This document shows positions 23,714 through 35,600 of a DNA stretch of 64,000 nucleotides, one piece after another. The position numbers and the translations under genes were made by a program. The notes beneath the pieces were generated by a model. It had not been told where the DNA came from. It did no database searches and saw only the letters and a list, made by a program, of their open reading frames with translations. Source of the stretch: Emergomyces orientalis (Eukaryota > Ascomycota > Eurotiomycetes > Onygenales > Ajellomycetaceae); assembly GCA_002110485.1 (NCBI GenBank), contig MOWL01000002.1, positions 1,116,001 to 1,180,000 on the forward strand, in the 5' to 3' direction. The number at the start of each line of letters is the position of its first letter. Position 1 is the stretch's first letter.

Positions 23714-26700
23714 GCAGTTAATCCTGTAAACAAACGATAAGTGCTAACGATTCTTGACCAGGCTACAGTAGTTAAATACGGCAAATGTGGAACGAAAGGG
23801 CCAAGTAGGATATAGTGTAGGAAATTGAGGGCAGCTCTGTCAGTACTGAGGAAACTGGGCAACATTTCAGTAGGAATAAGAGCCGACAGGAAAGAAAACA
23901 GACAAGAGACAAGAGAAGAGTTGACCGAGACGTACACCCAGGAACTTGGCTGGGCAGGAACCCTACTTCGAAGAACGCCTCACTCATAAATTCGCAAATA
24001 GAAGCATTTTAATAATTCAGCCGTCAAGCCATCAAATAGGGCGAGAAGAATAATTTTTCATCGATAGGGTGTCATCTTAGCAGCAATCTCTGAAGCAGCA
24101 GGGAAACAGCTTGCAGAGGCTAGCCGAAGTCGCTAAGATCTCAAGCCCAAAAGACCACGTTGAAAATGAGTTCCCCAAGATAGGGCGTTCGAGTGCAAGA
24201 CAACCTGCCAAACCTATCGTAAGGCATCCGTCCATGCCAGAGTGTTCGCTGGCAAGGCAATAGACGTTCAGTTCAGTTCAGCAAATCCTCCGTGGCATTG
24301 CTCCAATAGAACCTTCAGAGCTCAAGACTGGCGCTTCTCGAACCTCCCGCATGGGCTCCTGTTTTCAAAGCTTAAAGATGGCAGGGGATTTTTTTCGCTT
24401 CTTTATCCATCTTGCTCTGCGCGCCCTGGGAGAAACCATCCATTATTGCGGAGATTTTTCACATCCAGTAACTAGTAACCAGCCGCCATAAACCCATTTT
24501 GTCCTCCGCCACACCCCGTTCCAGTTGTCAGCACCCTGCTGCTTAGCAGTTAAAGGGCTTGGCATTTCCTGGGTTGCAAGAGCTGGTTTTGTTCCATCAG
24601 GATGGAGGCGAGCAATAATCAGATGTTCCTGGTGCAGAATCTGGCGGTGACGCCCTACTGATAAACAAAGAAACACTTGAATGGAAATGAGCCACACCAT
24701 AAAACAGAAGTGTTGAAGCTCAGATTAATTTGGGTCTTTGGCAGGAATATAATCCTTTTGATCCCGGGCGAAATATTTTATGTGAGGCGTGGACAGGGCG
24801 ACGCTTCGGGTACAATCGCATTTTATCTCCTCTTTGGTCTCCGACATGATTGAAGACTTCTCGGCAGGAAACTAGTGGCATTTTGGTTGGCAGGCAAACG
24901 ATAATGTTATTTAGTAGCTGCAGATCAATGAGCCTGGGCATTGAGACAGAAGGAATTCCTCTTCAAAACACTCCGCATGTCCTGCCATCTGTCCACGGGT
25001 CTAGTGCGACGCTGTCAACGGCGATGAGCAAAATAAATTATTCAAAGAATTGAGTTGTGCATATAGTTGCTGCGCCTTAGCAACCACGGGTGATGCCAAA
25101 TTGCCATGTCATTACCTAGGTATGTATGATCTTGGGTCATAAAAGAGGTGTGTACATTCTGACAAGGCACTCCGAGACAATTCATTTCTCATTCTGGGGA
25201 ATTTCTCCTTGCCAGTATTCTCCTACCGCTTCCTCAGCTCTCGGGAAATGTAGAAATCGGGGCTTTGTTTATCCCTAGAGCACGAACCACCTGCATTGAT
25301 CAACTGGCTGTGCGGTTACTGCAACCCCTAGAAAACTGCTATGGATCAATATGTCAATCCGCCACGGAACCACAATCCTTGCCTACATGGTAATATGTCG
25401 TTCAAAAACCGACAGCAGCCCGGCAAGGGAGAACGCGAGTCTGGAACCACACTTGCACAATTGTTTGAAATGCAATGTTGATTTCATTATTGGCATCTTG
25501 GGAGCTCCATGCCTGAGGGTTCAAAGACCTGAAGTTGTCTGAAACTTGAAACCAGGGTTGCGCTTAGCAGAAGCTCCACAAATGGCAGCGTGGTATCAAG
25601 CTCGTTCAGATGATTCGACACAGCTATGTACTGTACAATAATACCTCAAACCAACTCCTGATAAGGCCTCTAATTTTCGTCGCTGGCATCAACTTGGTCC
25701 AGGTATTTCTGCCTCGGGGGTAATGACGTCAATGAAAGCTTTGGGCAGTGACAGGCGTACAACAAAAACATTTCGCAAAACTAAAAGGCCACAATAGGTG
25801 TCTCTCCTTTGGATAAAAGCGGAATGAAAGTGTTTGGGAGGATATATTTTAGTTGCAGCCAAAGCCTTCGCGGGTGTCGACCTCGACCTACTCCCCAACT
25901 TCGAAGCCCTACTTGGAAAAGAATATGTATATATGTAAGAGAAAAGATTTCCTTACTACCTTTATATAACAATGAATGGGAGAGGTAGCAGAGAACAATG
26001 AGTTTACATATGTCAAGTGAAGGTGGGTGTTGTCAGAGAGATATAATGAATGCAAATCTTTGTATCTCAAATAACTTCAGGTTGTGTCCATCTTGGCCAG
26101 TTTGGGATATCATGATGCTAACAGGCGGTGTGCAAGTGTATTCAGTAAAAATAAAAGTATATATTTCGTGTATTTCTAATTATTAGATGCAGCTATCGCA
26201 TGAAGTGCAGCTGGTCTAAGGGATGTTCCCGCTGATAACTGTGACGAAGGATGATAATAACCGATTCTGTAAATATCTACCCTACTAAGCGACAAAACAT
26301 CCCCCTTCTTGACTTATTTACATTCGGGCTAGAATATTTGAATAAGCCCTGGTTCGCATCGGATTACTAAAGTTGGGATAAGATGGAGAGTTTATCCAAA
26401 ATAGTAAGCCGGTTTATTTCCCTGCGCATGTTCAAACGGTAAAAATGCATTCCCTGTCAGTATGGTTAAATCAAACTGATATTGGCGGATTGTGTGCTAG
26501 TTCGCAACGGTCAATGTTGGGCTATCCGAATATATCGTCAGAACGGCGGAATAAGCAGGCGCTCACGCCTACCCCAGTGAACATACTTCACCTCAAAGTG
26601 AACGAAAGGGTGAAAAATATCAGAGTTCCGAGATTCTCATTAACGGCGTCGAGAAGAGAATTTGCGGATTGTAAAGAAGATTTGGTCTTAGGGCTGTCAC

Positions 26701-27547
26701 GATTCCTTCTGAAACCGTATATGCCAAGTCTGATTCAAGTGATGGTTAATATCTCAATGTCCATGGATAATATAACTTAGGCTTTTGGACTTTCAATATA
26801 GTGTCGTCCTGCATATATATGTCCTTCTCAACCCCTTTCCATTGCAGTAGCATTCACATTCCCCATTTTGGTTTCGATAGGATTCTTCCCAGGCGGTCTC
26901 GTTCGATGCCATATGGAAAGACACTCCCCCCAGAATTCCCCGGCTTTCCATGCTAATTCGAAATCCGGGAACGAATGCTGTGTACGGTGTGACGATATTA
27001 TGTTTTCGAAGACTAAGTATTATTAGTAGCTCGGGTCCAGACTCTGCATCAGTCATTGAACTATACATGCATCCCCACAATTATTTGTTCACTGACATAG
27101 CTGACTGATGACATGTCCCAAAGTCGAGAATATCCAATACATGATACTTTGTCTCCCAGATCGAGCATGAATTTCCATGGATTGTTAATTGGTTGCTGTG
27201 CACCATATAGGTCGACACCGTAGAAGGCGGAATATTCACAATCACATGATTCGGATTTCGGAAATATCTCATGCTTTTGAGTCATACTCTCTGCTTTTGA
27301 TTGGCTGCGTTGTGCCGAAGATGTAATTCTCGAGCTTTCTATTGGCCAGATCAAACGCGGACTCTTCCCGGGTACCTTGGATGACTAATTCATAGATATT
27401 TTCCGCCAACACTCGACGTTCTGGTCCATTGACATCCAGCCATTGTCGGTTATACCATTTCCCCAGCTTCAGTCTTTGCGTCGTGGTATTTTTCTGCCTC
27501 AGCACCGTTAATTGATCTTCTTTTTGTCACTGCCTTGTTCTCCAAAA
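23714..27547. other. 3.8-kb divergent spacer between the zinc-cluster gene and CCP1
   Basis: Both flanking genes point away from it, so it should hold two promoters. A possible upstream coding exon of the transcription factor lies at 23987-23938 (minus; MSEAFFEVGFLPSQVPG), which could join in frame through a GTGTAC donor to the acceptor before 23719. The 13-mer ATGTACTGTACAA lies at 25626-25638. The CCP1-proximal part has CCAAT and bZIP motifs. No other coding signal was recognised. Confidence 0.6.
27278..27345 (+). promoter_or_regulatory. CCP1 upstream bZIP and CCAAT motifs
   Basis: TGAGTCA (27278-27284, the AP-1/Gcn4 palindrome core) is followed by two ATTGG motifs (27300-27304 and 27341-27345), that is CCAAT boxes in reverse, about 200-270 bp before the CCP1 ATG. 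CCAAT-binding (Hap) complexes control haem and respiratory genes in fungi, which suits a cytochrome c peroxidase. Function is inferred. Confidence 0.45.
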
Positions 27548-28880
27548 ATGGCCTCTGCTGCTAGAACTTTCACCAGGGCGTTTGCTCGTGCGACCCCTGC
27601 TAGCAACACCACTCCTGCTCTCTGGTCTTCTGCTCGTAATACGGCCCGCTTTGCCCTTCCCGCCCAGACCTTCCGAGCTGGATCCCGCAGAGGGTATGCC
27701 TCTGGACCTGAGGCAGGAAAGTCTTCCAGCAACTTATATCTTGGATTGGGTGCTGTTCTACTTGGAGGCGCTGGTGCCTTTTACTACTTGAATAGCGATG
27801 GACTGAAGGCCGCTGCAAAACCAACCGGTCCTTTCACTCCAACCAAAGACGATTACCAGAAGGTGTACGATGAAATCGCGAGGCTCCTGGTAGAAAAAGA
27901 TGACTATGATGATGGCAGCTATGGACCGGTAAGCTGGAAATGTTACCTGGCCACTGTGTTTGCAACCGATATCTAATCTTGTGTTGTAATTTTTGAACAG
28001 GTTCTTGTCCGGCTGGCATGGCACGCAAGTGGCACCTATGACAAGGAAACTGGCACGGGAGGAAGCAATGGTGCCACCATGCGCTTTTCTCCTGAGGGTG
28101 ACCACGGGGCGAACGCTGGTTTGAAGGCTGCTAGAGATTTCCTCGAACCAGTCAAGGGTAAGGAAACAGGAGGCATTTATAACATGTATTGCGGTCCACC
28201 TCACTAACTCTATACTTAGCTAAATTCCCATGGATCTCGTATTCCGATCTTTGGACTCTTGCTGGCGCTTGTGCCATCCAGGAGATGCAGGGACCAGTGA
28301 TTCCGTGGCGTCCTGGCCGCCAAGACAAAGATATGTCGGCTTGCACCCCTGACGGACGTCTTCCTGATGCCTCGAAGGACCAGAAGCACATCAGAGCTAT
28401 CTTTGGACGTATGGGCTTTGACGACCGCGAGATGGTTGCCCTCAGCGGTGCTCACTCCCTTGGCCGTGCCCATACTGATCGGTCTGGGTATGATGGTCCA
28501 TGGGACTTCAGCCCGACTGTTTTCACGAACGAATTCTTCAGATTGTTGGTTGAGGAGAAATGGGACTGGAAAAAGGTACGTGAATAAAAAATAACTAGTC
28601 CATCAAATATCTCTTCCATGCATGACTGACCCAAAAGAATTTGCAGTGGAACGGTCCTGCTCAGTTCACCGACAAAACTACCAAGACTCTTATGATGCTA
28701 CCTACCGACATGGCCCTTGTAAAAGACAAGGAGTTCAAGAAGCACGTCGATCGATATGCCAAGGACAGCGAGGTCTTCTTCAAGGAGTTCTCGGATGCGT
28801 TCGTCAAGCTCCTCGAACTTGGTGTGCCCTTCGCTTCCAAGGATGAGGACCGCATCCGCTTCAAGACTTCCGGCGACTAA
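27548..28880 (+). CDS. CCP1: Mitochondrial cytochrome c peroxidase
   Basis: Haem peroxidase of the mitochondrial intermembrane space; reduces H2O2 with electrons from cytochrome c. Exons 27548-27928, 28001-28157, 28220-28575 and 28647-28880; introns 72, 62 and 71 nt; product 375 aa. The start ATG has good context (CCAAAAATGG). The N-terminus is Arg/Ala-rich with no acids (MASAARTFTRAFARATPASN), followed by a hydrophobic stretch (NLYLGLGAVLLGGAGAFYYL): a bipartite presequence of the kind cut by matrix peptidase and rhomboid Pcp1. Active site: Arg131, Trp134 and His135 (VRLAWHASGTYDK); proximal His258 (LSGAHSLGRAH); the radical Trp is probably Trp299, the first codon of exon 4 (WNGPAQF), before MMLPTDMAL. 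All key residues are present. Confidence 0.96.
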
Positions 28881-29648
28881 ATCAGCCAGTTCAATTCTTC
28901 CATACCCGCGAAGTATACCATTTTTGGCTTCCGATCGATCCATTCCCGCTTTCTCCTTAACCAAAGCTAATTAATTTATTCTGGCACGGTGCTGTCATGT
29001 CTTTTTATGGTTTTTATTTATTTATATTTTAATTCACCCTTCTTTTTCGCAGCAGTTTTTCACCAGGTTCTCCGCGATTTACAGTTATAGACTAGACAGA
29101 TCTCTCTTCTCCTGTTCGCCTCGGTTTCGAGTATTCCCCTCGTTCCCCGTTTGTACAACAACTCTCATATGTTCTGGCGCCAATTTTGAAGCAGGATAAA
29201 ACAAATAAAATGTAAGTAGAAGGACCGGACGAGCAAAAAAGAGGAATTGCGAAGGTGGATGGTGCTTAGTATATTTAGATCCAATATTCAGCAAAATCAA
29301 GATTGAAAAATAAATATTTAACACCGTTCGAGATCCAAGTACGATTCGTATTTTGTATTCGGGGCTGAAAGCGTAGAATATTTTGATCAGACACCCAACA
29401 AAGGAAAAAAAGTCTATCGCTGTAGTATTGAAACCAACCACGAACTCGGCCTTGTGATGCAGAGTGCGTACACACCTATGACCTACACAACACACTAAAG
29501 CCGCAACGTGAACCACATCAACCAAAAGCCATGGCCCGCATACACAACTAACACGGGCCATGATGCGTCTCACTGAAGCAAAGCTCGTTCTCCATCCATC
29601 ATTCGCCCTAGCTACCAAACGATCCTCCGCTGCCGCCCCACCGCAACG
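28881..29648. other. 768-bp spacer between CCP1 and DPH4
   Basis: CCP1 3' region and DPH4 promoter. A 177-codon minus-strand frame (29085-29618) starts at a non-ATG codon and resembles nothing known to me. Nothing else was seen. Confidence 0.6.
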
Positions 29649-30428
29649 ATGACAACATCATCAACGTCCTCGGGCACACCGCCAACTCACTACTCAATTC
29701 TCAACATCCCATACCCACCTTCTCACCTCCTTCTCAAGCCAGAAGTAAAACTAGCCTACCATCGCGCGTTGCTCAAACACCATCCCGACAAATCTCGCAC
29801 ACCCTCAGCGTCCAACCCCGCCAAACCCCACGCCACCAGCACAGGTATCAGAACCAATGGTACCCACAGTGGTATAAACTCCAACTCACCATGGATAAAT
29901 GACGGAGAGACGATGGTGGCATCCAATATAGCTACCGAGGCTCTAGCTCCAGTTGACACGGATAAAGACATTCAGCTATTACCCAATGCCCCGCTTCTCA
30001 GATACACAGTCGACCAAATAACCACGGCTTACAAAGTCCTCTCAGATCCGGTCGCACGGGCGGAATATGATCGTTCTCTTCGCCTGTTAGGGATTAATGG
30101 CAGCAGACATAGGCAGGGGCATGGAGGTGATGATGGTACGCCCTTTAGAACAGGCATGGAAGTTTTCGATCTAGATGATATGGAGATTGGGAGTGCTTCC
30201 GGTTCCGGCTCTGATACAAGCTGTGATTACAGCAATGGTGGGGCATGGTACCATTCCTGCCGATGCGGAGAAGAGAGGGGATTCCTGGTATTGGAAGAGG
30301 ATCTGGAGAGGGAAGCGGAGAGGGGAGAAGTAGTCGTGGGGTGTCGTGGATGTAGCCTGTGGGCGAGGGTTGTGTTTGCTGTAGACGAGGGGGGTGAGGA
30401 CGGAATGGAAAATGACGGGATTTCATGA
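29649..30428 (+). CDS. DPH4: Diphthamide biosynthesis J-protein Dph4 (Jjj3 type)
   Basis: J-domain co-chaperone/electron carrier needed for the first step of diphthamide formation on elongation factor 2. Single exon, 259 aa. The N-terminal J domain has HHPDKS with the HPD triad at residues 45-47. Helix II is separated from helix IV (TTAYKVLSDPVARAEYD) by a low-complexity insert of about 80 residues, a feature also known in fungal Dph4 proteins. The C-terminal CSL-type zinc ribbon has Cys204-X-Cys206 and Cys232-X2-Cys235 (SCRCGEERGF and VGCRGCSLW), which bind iron or zinc. It is transcribed in the same direction as CCP1 and the thioredoxin gene. DPH6, for the last step of the same pathway, lies about 20 kb to the right. 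Confidence 0.93.
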   Translation: MTTSSTSSGTPPTHYSILNIPYPPSHLLLKPEVKLAYHRALLKHHPDKSRTPSASNPAKPHATSTGIRTNGTHSGINSNSPWINDGETMVASNIATEALAPVDTDKDIQLLPNAPLLRYTVDQITTAYKVLSDPVARAEYDRSLRLLGINGSRHRQGHGGDDGTPFRTGMEVFDLDDMEIGSASGSGSDTSCDYSNGGAWYHSCRCGEERGFLVLEEDLEREAERGEVVVGCRGCSLWARVVFAVDEGGEDGMENDGIS

Positions 30429-31312
30429 AGGGGAGCTGCCGTTTGAGATTGATGGAACTTACAAAAACAACCAAATATGTTGTTTTCCCTTCCCCATGTC
30501 CACCACCCTAGCGGGGAGGACACGCTGGATCCGGGCTGAGATACTGGCGTGTAGCATTGGCCGCCATACGGGACTTTCAACGCCATCCAAGGGCAGGCCT
30601 GCAACAGGAGGGAGTTGCTAAGGTCAATTGCATATGAAATCGAGTTTTCTTAACTTGTGATTTCGAGGAAGATGCGCAGCGCTATTTGTGTCCCGCATAT
30701 TCTAAGACGAGCTACCTAATGCACCCGTTGCAAACCATTCGACCTCTGGTACATAAATTAGGCCCTTTGTTATTTTAAGCTTATGGTTTTCAGAACTATC
30801 CTCTCCCCGTGGGACCTTCCTGGGAGCCTCAGGACAAATCTGGCTGATCTGATGCGCAACAAAGTTCGACTCAGATATAAAAAGCGATCTTAGATATTGT
30901 GTTCTCTACCTAGAGCAATACCAGGTCTGAGAGGCTTTTTATAGGCTTTTCCCCATAATATGTAGAGGAATTTATACGAGTATCAACAAATATTCTATTT
31001 CAGGGCAATGACTCCACGCTGAAAATTTAGGAACTTGGGGCAGTCAACTGATTGTACCTTTTTTTTCTTTCTTCTTTCTTGCTAAGAATACTAATGCTTT
31101 TACTGTCTAATAAAATATAACAAAATAATAATATAATAACAGTTCGAATATATTCCCGTGTATGTTGTGTTCGTTTGTTCGCGGTAGCCTTGATACATCA
31201 TTGGGTGTTTAGGACTGATTACACACACCAACTTCACAACATCAACAACAGAGCTCACGCTCATAACCACCCGCTCCTCCAACCCGTCAACTCCCCTCTC
31301 CCATCCTCCAAA
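30429..31312. other. 884-bp spacer between DPH4 and the thioredoxin-PITH gene
   Basis: Contains the DPH4 3' region and the promoter and leader of the next gene, with an AT-rich block near 31100-31150 and a C-rich leader next to the ATG. No gene seen. Confidence 0.6.
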
Positions 31313-32684
31313 ATGTCGAAGATAGTCCATATATCATCGAAAATCCAATTTTCGGAACTTCTCACATCGTCTTCCATTGTCGTAGCAGACTGTAAGTTGT
31401 TCTCCGCCCCAAGGCTATCGGCGATACCCCTCCATGCCCCTCCCGGCAGCCCCTTTCATCACCAGCCATGAAATATCCCAGCTTGACTGGACCACTATGC
31501 CAATAGAGCACGGATGGGGAAAGCTACTGGAATTGCATCGCTGACACTCTTTATTTCTTTTTAATTAACAGTCTATGCGGACTGGTGCGGGCCATGTAAA
31601 GTGATTGCGCCGCTGTTCGAGCAACTGGCAAACAAATTCTCGCGACCGAACAAAGTGTCTTTCACCAAAGTTGATGTCGACGCGAATCAAGATGTGGCAC
31701 AGGCCTACGGAGTCACTGCGTAAGTTTTTAAAAGGATGATACCTTCCGTCCCTTCCATCAGTCCATCGTTGTTCTCTTATGTTGGCTCTCGGGTTTGGAC
31801 TACAACTGCGCCCGCTTTCTACGTTCCTAAAACCCCCATCGGGAGAGATTGACTGCTAACTCTTCGCGCTATATTTACGATATTCTAGCATGCCTACGTT
31901 CCTAATCTTCAAAAACGGCGCCGTCGCTCATTCGATCCGCGGCGCAAACCCGCAACTCCTCACAGCCAAAATCCAAGAATTCGCCTCAAGTGTAGGATCC
32001 AACGGCAACGGAGCAGACGACGCTGCAGGCGAAGCTAGCGGCAGCGGTTCACACTGGTTGGGTGGGAGCGCTCCGAAGGGTTACTCAGAGCTCTCTGACG
32101 AGATTGAAATCAAGGGCATTGATCTTCTCAACTGTGACAACCAGGTCGGATCCGGGAGATCGTTATTCGCGGCGGAAAAACCATCGGGCTTCTCTGCTAC
32201 CGCGAGTAGTGGGAATGGGAAAGATAAAGCCCCATCTATGCCGGACTGGGTGGAGAGTGACACGGACGAGCAGCTGATGTTATACATGCCGTTCCAGTCG
32301 TCTATTAAGCTTCATTCATTACAGATCACTTCTCTAGCACCTCGCGGAGGTGATGCCGATGATGATGAGGTGCCAATGCGGCCCAAGACCGTGAAACTAT
32401 ATACCAATCGCGCGCATATCATTGGATTTGAAGACGCGGACGATGAGACCCCAACGCAGGAGATAGAGTTGACGCCGCAGGATTGGGATGAGAAGACTAA
32501 AACGGCAACGGTCGAGTTACGATTTGTCAAATTCCAACGCATCACGTCGCTTGTTGTATACTTTGTAGACGGAGATGGAGATGGAGAAAGGATCCGAGTG
32601 GACAGGGTGAGGATATTTGGTGAAGCCGGCGAGAAAAGGGAGATGGGCAAGCTCGAGAAGATTGGGGATGAGCAGGGAGAGTAA
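31313..32684 (+). CDS. Thioredoxin-PITH domain protein (TXNL1 family)
   Basis: Cytosolic/nuclear thioredoxin-like protein; human TXNL1 binds the 26S proteasome through its PITH domain (known). Exons 31313-31391, 31572-31719 and 31889-32684; introns 180 and 169 nt; product 340 aa. The active site FYADWCGPCKVIAPLF has redox Cys32 and Cys35; the cis-Pro region is TAMPTFLIFKNG. After a Gly/Ser linker (residues about 118-140) comes the PITH domain, with the ELSDEIEIKGIDLLNCDN start, DEQLMLYMPFQSSIKLHSLQ core and RITSLVVYFVDG near the end. Length and order fit the family. Exon 1 codes only 26 residues. The start (CCAAAATGTCG) is the first ATG in frame with the thioredoxin fold. Confidence 0.93.
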
Positions 32685-35600
32685 ACTTGAGGGACAGGCG
32701 TCTTTTCATTTCTTAGTAGGGCTTGTTCCGGCAGCCACAGGATGGATGTCTTGAAGGATGGCTTCTTTAACTCGTCTTGTATCAACATACATTCATCAAC
32801 CTTTTACGTTTTTACTAAAGACTTTTGAGGGAATGGCAACAATGAGACATGATACAGATTTTCTTCATTCAACACTTGTTTTGTATCATTTAGCAGTCAA
32901 AAATCCAAAACACCAGTACCTAGCTACTTATAAATGAAATCAGCGGAGTGCTTAGGTAGTGCACATGAGCTTCCACAAAAGGGTATGGATCTAGCCTTCC
33001 TCTGCCGACTTACTCCCACTCCCACTCCTTGGGAGTTCCAACGCAAATAATTATAACCAGCTATCATGAAAGAAATAATATAAAAAAAAGAGGAAGATTT
33101 GTTCGATCCCAAACCAAATGGCCATTTCCTCAATGAGAAAGAGGATGTTTAATAACAAACGACCAGTAAAGTAAGAACCGACGTGCAATTTCGTTGTTCT
33201 GTGACGCAGCCGACACCTAAGGATTTTTTGACTCAATCAAACATCACAAATAAAAAGCGCATTCTCGAAAGACGGGCTTTTTGATGTCTAGGCAACACGG
33301 GTTAAAGGCTGCGTCGCCGCACGAAGAAAGAAAAGAGAAAAAGAAGGGAATGGAAAAGAAAGCATGCTGGAAATGACTTTTTATATCAGAGTTTGTGTGG
33401 TTGGGGAACGGAATGCTAGTTTTTCCGGAGGCTGCTTTGGGTTTAGTGGGCCTACCAAAGTCCTTTTTTATCCATGGGCCAGATTCAGTTCAGCTCAAAT
33501 GAGTAAAGAGTAAATACACCGATATCGTTTCATTGAGCACAAGGCAAGTAAGTCGATTTGCACGCCCAAGCGCTTTTCTAGAGTGCTTCTACTATACTTC
33601 GATTATTTTAATTCTGACCTCTATTTTCCTCGGTTGGAAAGTAAAAAGAGTGAAATGAGGATCCGAGCTATGACGTAATTGCATCCAAGCGAGAAAATCC
33701 TGGGCAAGAAAAAAAATAAAATATCATATCTCGCACATTATTTTTTAGCCTCCTTTTTTTTCCTTCCTTTTTTCCTCCTATGGTCAATGATGAGTGATAT
33801 GCGACCACGGTCGTGTATCTTAATCATATATATAGGAAGAGGATGAATTGCTCTCTTTTGAGAGCTTGATATCAACTGACACACTCTGAGGCCTGGTTTG
33901 TTGGTTTCTTCAACCACTCGATCGGATTGATATGAATCTTTTCTTGTCTCCCCTGTTCTTCGTTTTGAACCGTCCAGTGTATCTTCACGAGGATGATTGC
34001 CATCTTGTCGGATTCCACATTACCAAAGCCATCGAGTTGCTGGTTTTATTTTCCCGGTGGAGTTCATATCATATTACCCACCTCGGGTTTGCATCTCATT
34101 CCATCCTGGGGAAGAACCAGAGCACTGGACTTATGTCTTTCTTTCTTTCTTTCTTGCTTTCCCTTTTTTCTTTCGTTTTTTACCTTCCCAAGGAACAATC
34201 TTCTTTGGACTTGATGATCTATTCGCGTTTCCTCTCCACCTAAACTCCGAGTCACCTTATGCTGCTTCTTTTGTCTCCAGTCTTTACTGGTAAAGACTAC
34301 GAGAAAGGGACAAGAGGCATGCGATGCTGTTGAATATCCCATACCATATCATTCGACCCTGCTGTCGGGATGCTAGGGTACATACCCTACACCAGCTCTG
34401 GGGAATTGGAACTCGCTCGAATCCCCCGTTTTGGATTAGTATACGATTCACCCTTTCGGAGACTTCATGAAGCTGCGGACGATATAGAACGCTGCCGAAA
34501 TCTCACCGGACCACTAGTTTTTTGGGAAAATTGTTTTTGACAGGCGTAGCTACCAGCTTATTAGGTTCGCCATAGCTGCCATGAACGGCTACTAAACCCT
34601 TGCGAATGCCACCGAGGAACTGTCCGAGGGGACACAAGGAACACAGCTGCTCGTACACGTTCGCTCGAGTCCTTAACTCCCTTGTTTATCCAATTCATCA
34701 TGACCTCACCGTGTTAGACGCTGTTCCTCATCTCTCCGGTGAGGGAATATCATGTTGACGATGCATACCCAACCGGACTTCCCCATGAAACTACACGTTC
34801 ATGATGGCAGCTTTCAATTCACCTTTCAAAGGCTGGGTCCTTCTGCCTATGCATCACAGAGTTGCTTTTTTTTTCTAGTTTAGGTTCTCGAACCTTACCT
34901 TGGTTCGAGCGGGACCGGGTGGTTAAAATCTCCAGCAATTCTCCCTATTCTATACACAATCTCAAGAGCGGCTTATTCAAACAGGTTATTTGCAGCAGAA
35001 AAGCCATTCTTATTGTGGCTAGTCTGAATTATCTTCCCAACCCTCATCATCCTCGTCGATATACATCCAAGCGATTTCCTCGTTATATTTTCTTGCCCTA
35101 ACCCACCGTTTGTTCAAGTCTGGTGTCCTTCAGTTGTTTTCAGGCTTTCGTCATTCCAGCTCCCTCCAGCTATATTCTGTTCAACCATCTAGTTGCTTCA
35201 ATACCTCACCATTTGGTTGTGCCTTTTTGAACACATGGTCCATCCGGAGGTTATCAAGCTACGAATCTGCTCTCGCACTGAGAATATTCTTGCATATGGA
35301 GCTCCTGAGTACTGATTACCTTACTTAGGTGAGGTAATGGCTTCCATATCGGCCCAGGGCCTCGTGGAGTATATAATCTGCCACCTCCCCAGGCCAATAT
35401 CCACCACCGGTGGTACCAGTTCTAGTGTTATAACTGCATGTTCAACCCCATTTAACAGTATGTTTCAGATCCACGACTGAAAGGAAACAATATGCAGTTT
35501 TATACTACCGCAATTGTGGTGTGGAACAGTCATATTCAGTTGAAACGATGTTATTTGCGAACTTTAGAATTTGACATGAAACCGGGCTCCATGGAGAAAT

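Noticed and set aside
29085..29618. 177-codon minus-strand frame with hydrophobic stretches between CCP1 and DPH4
   Set aside because: The first codon is not ATG, the frame overlaps the expected CCP1 3' end and DPH4 promoter, and no family is recognised.
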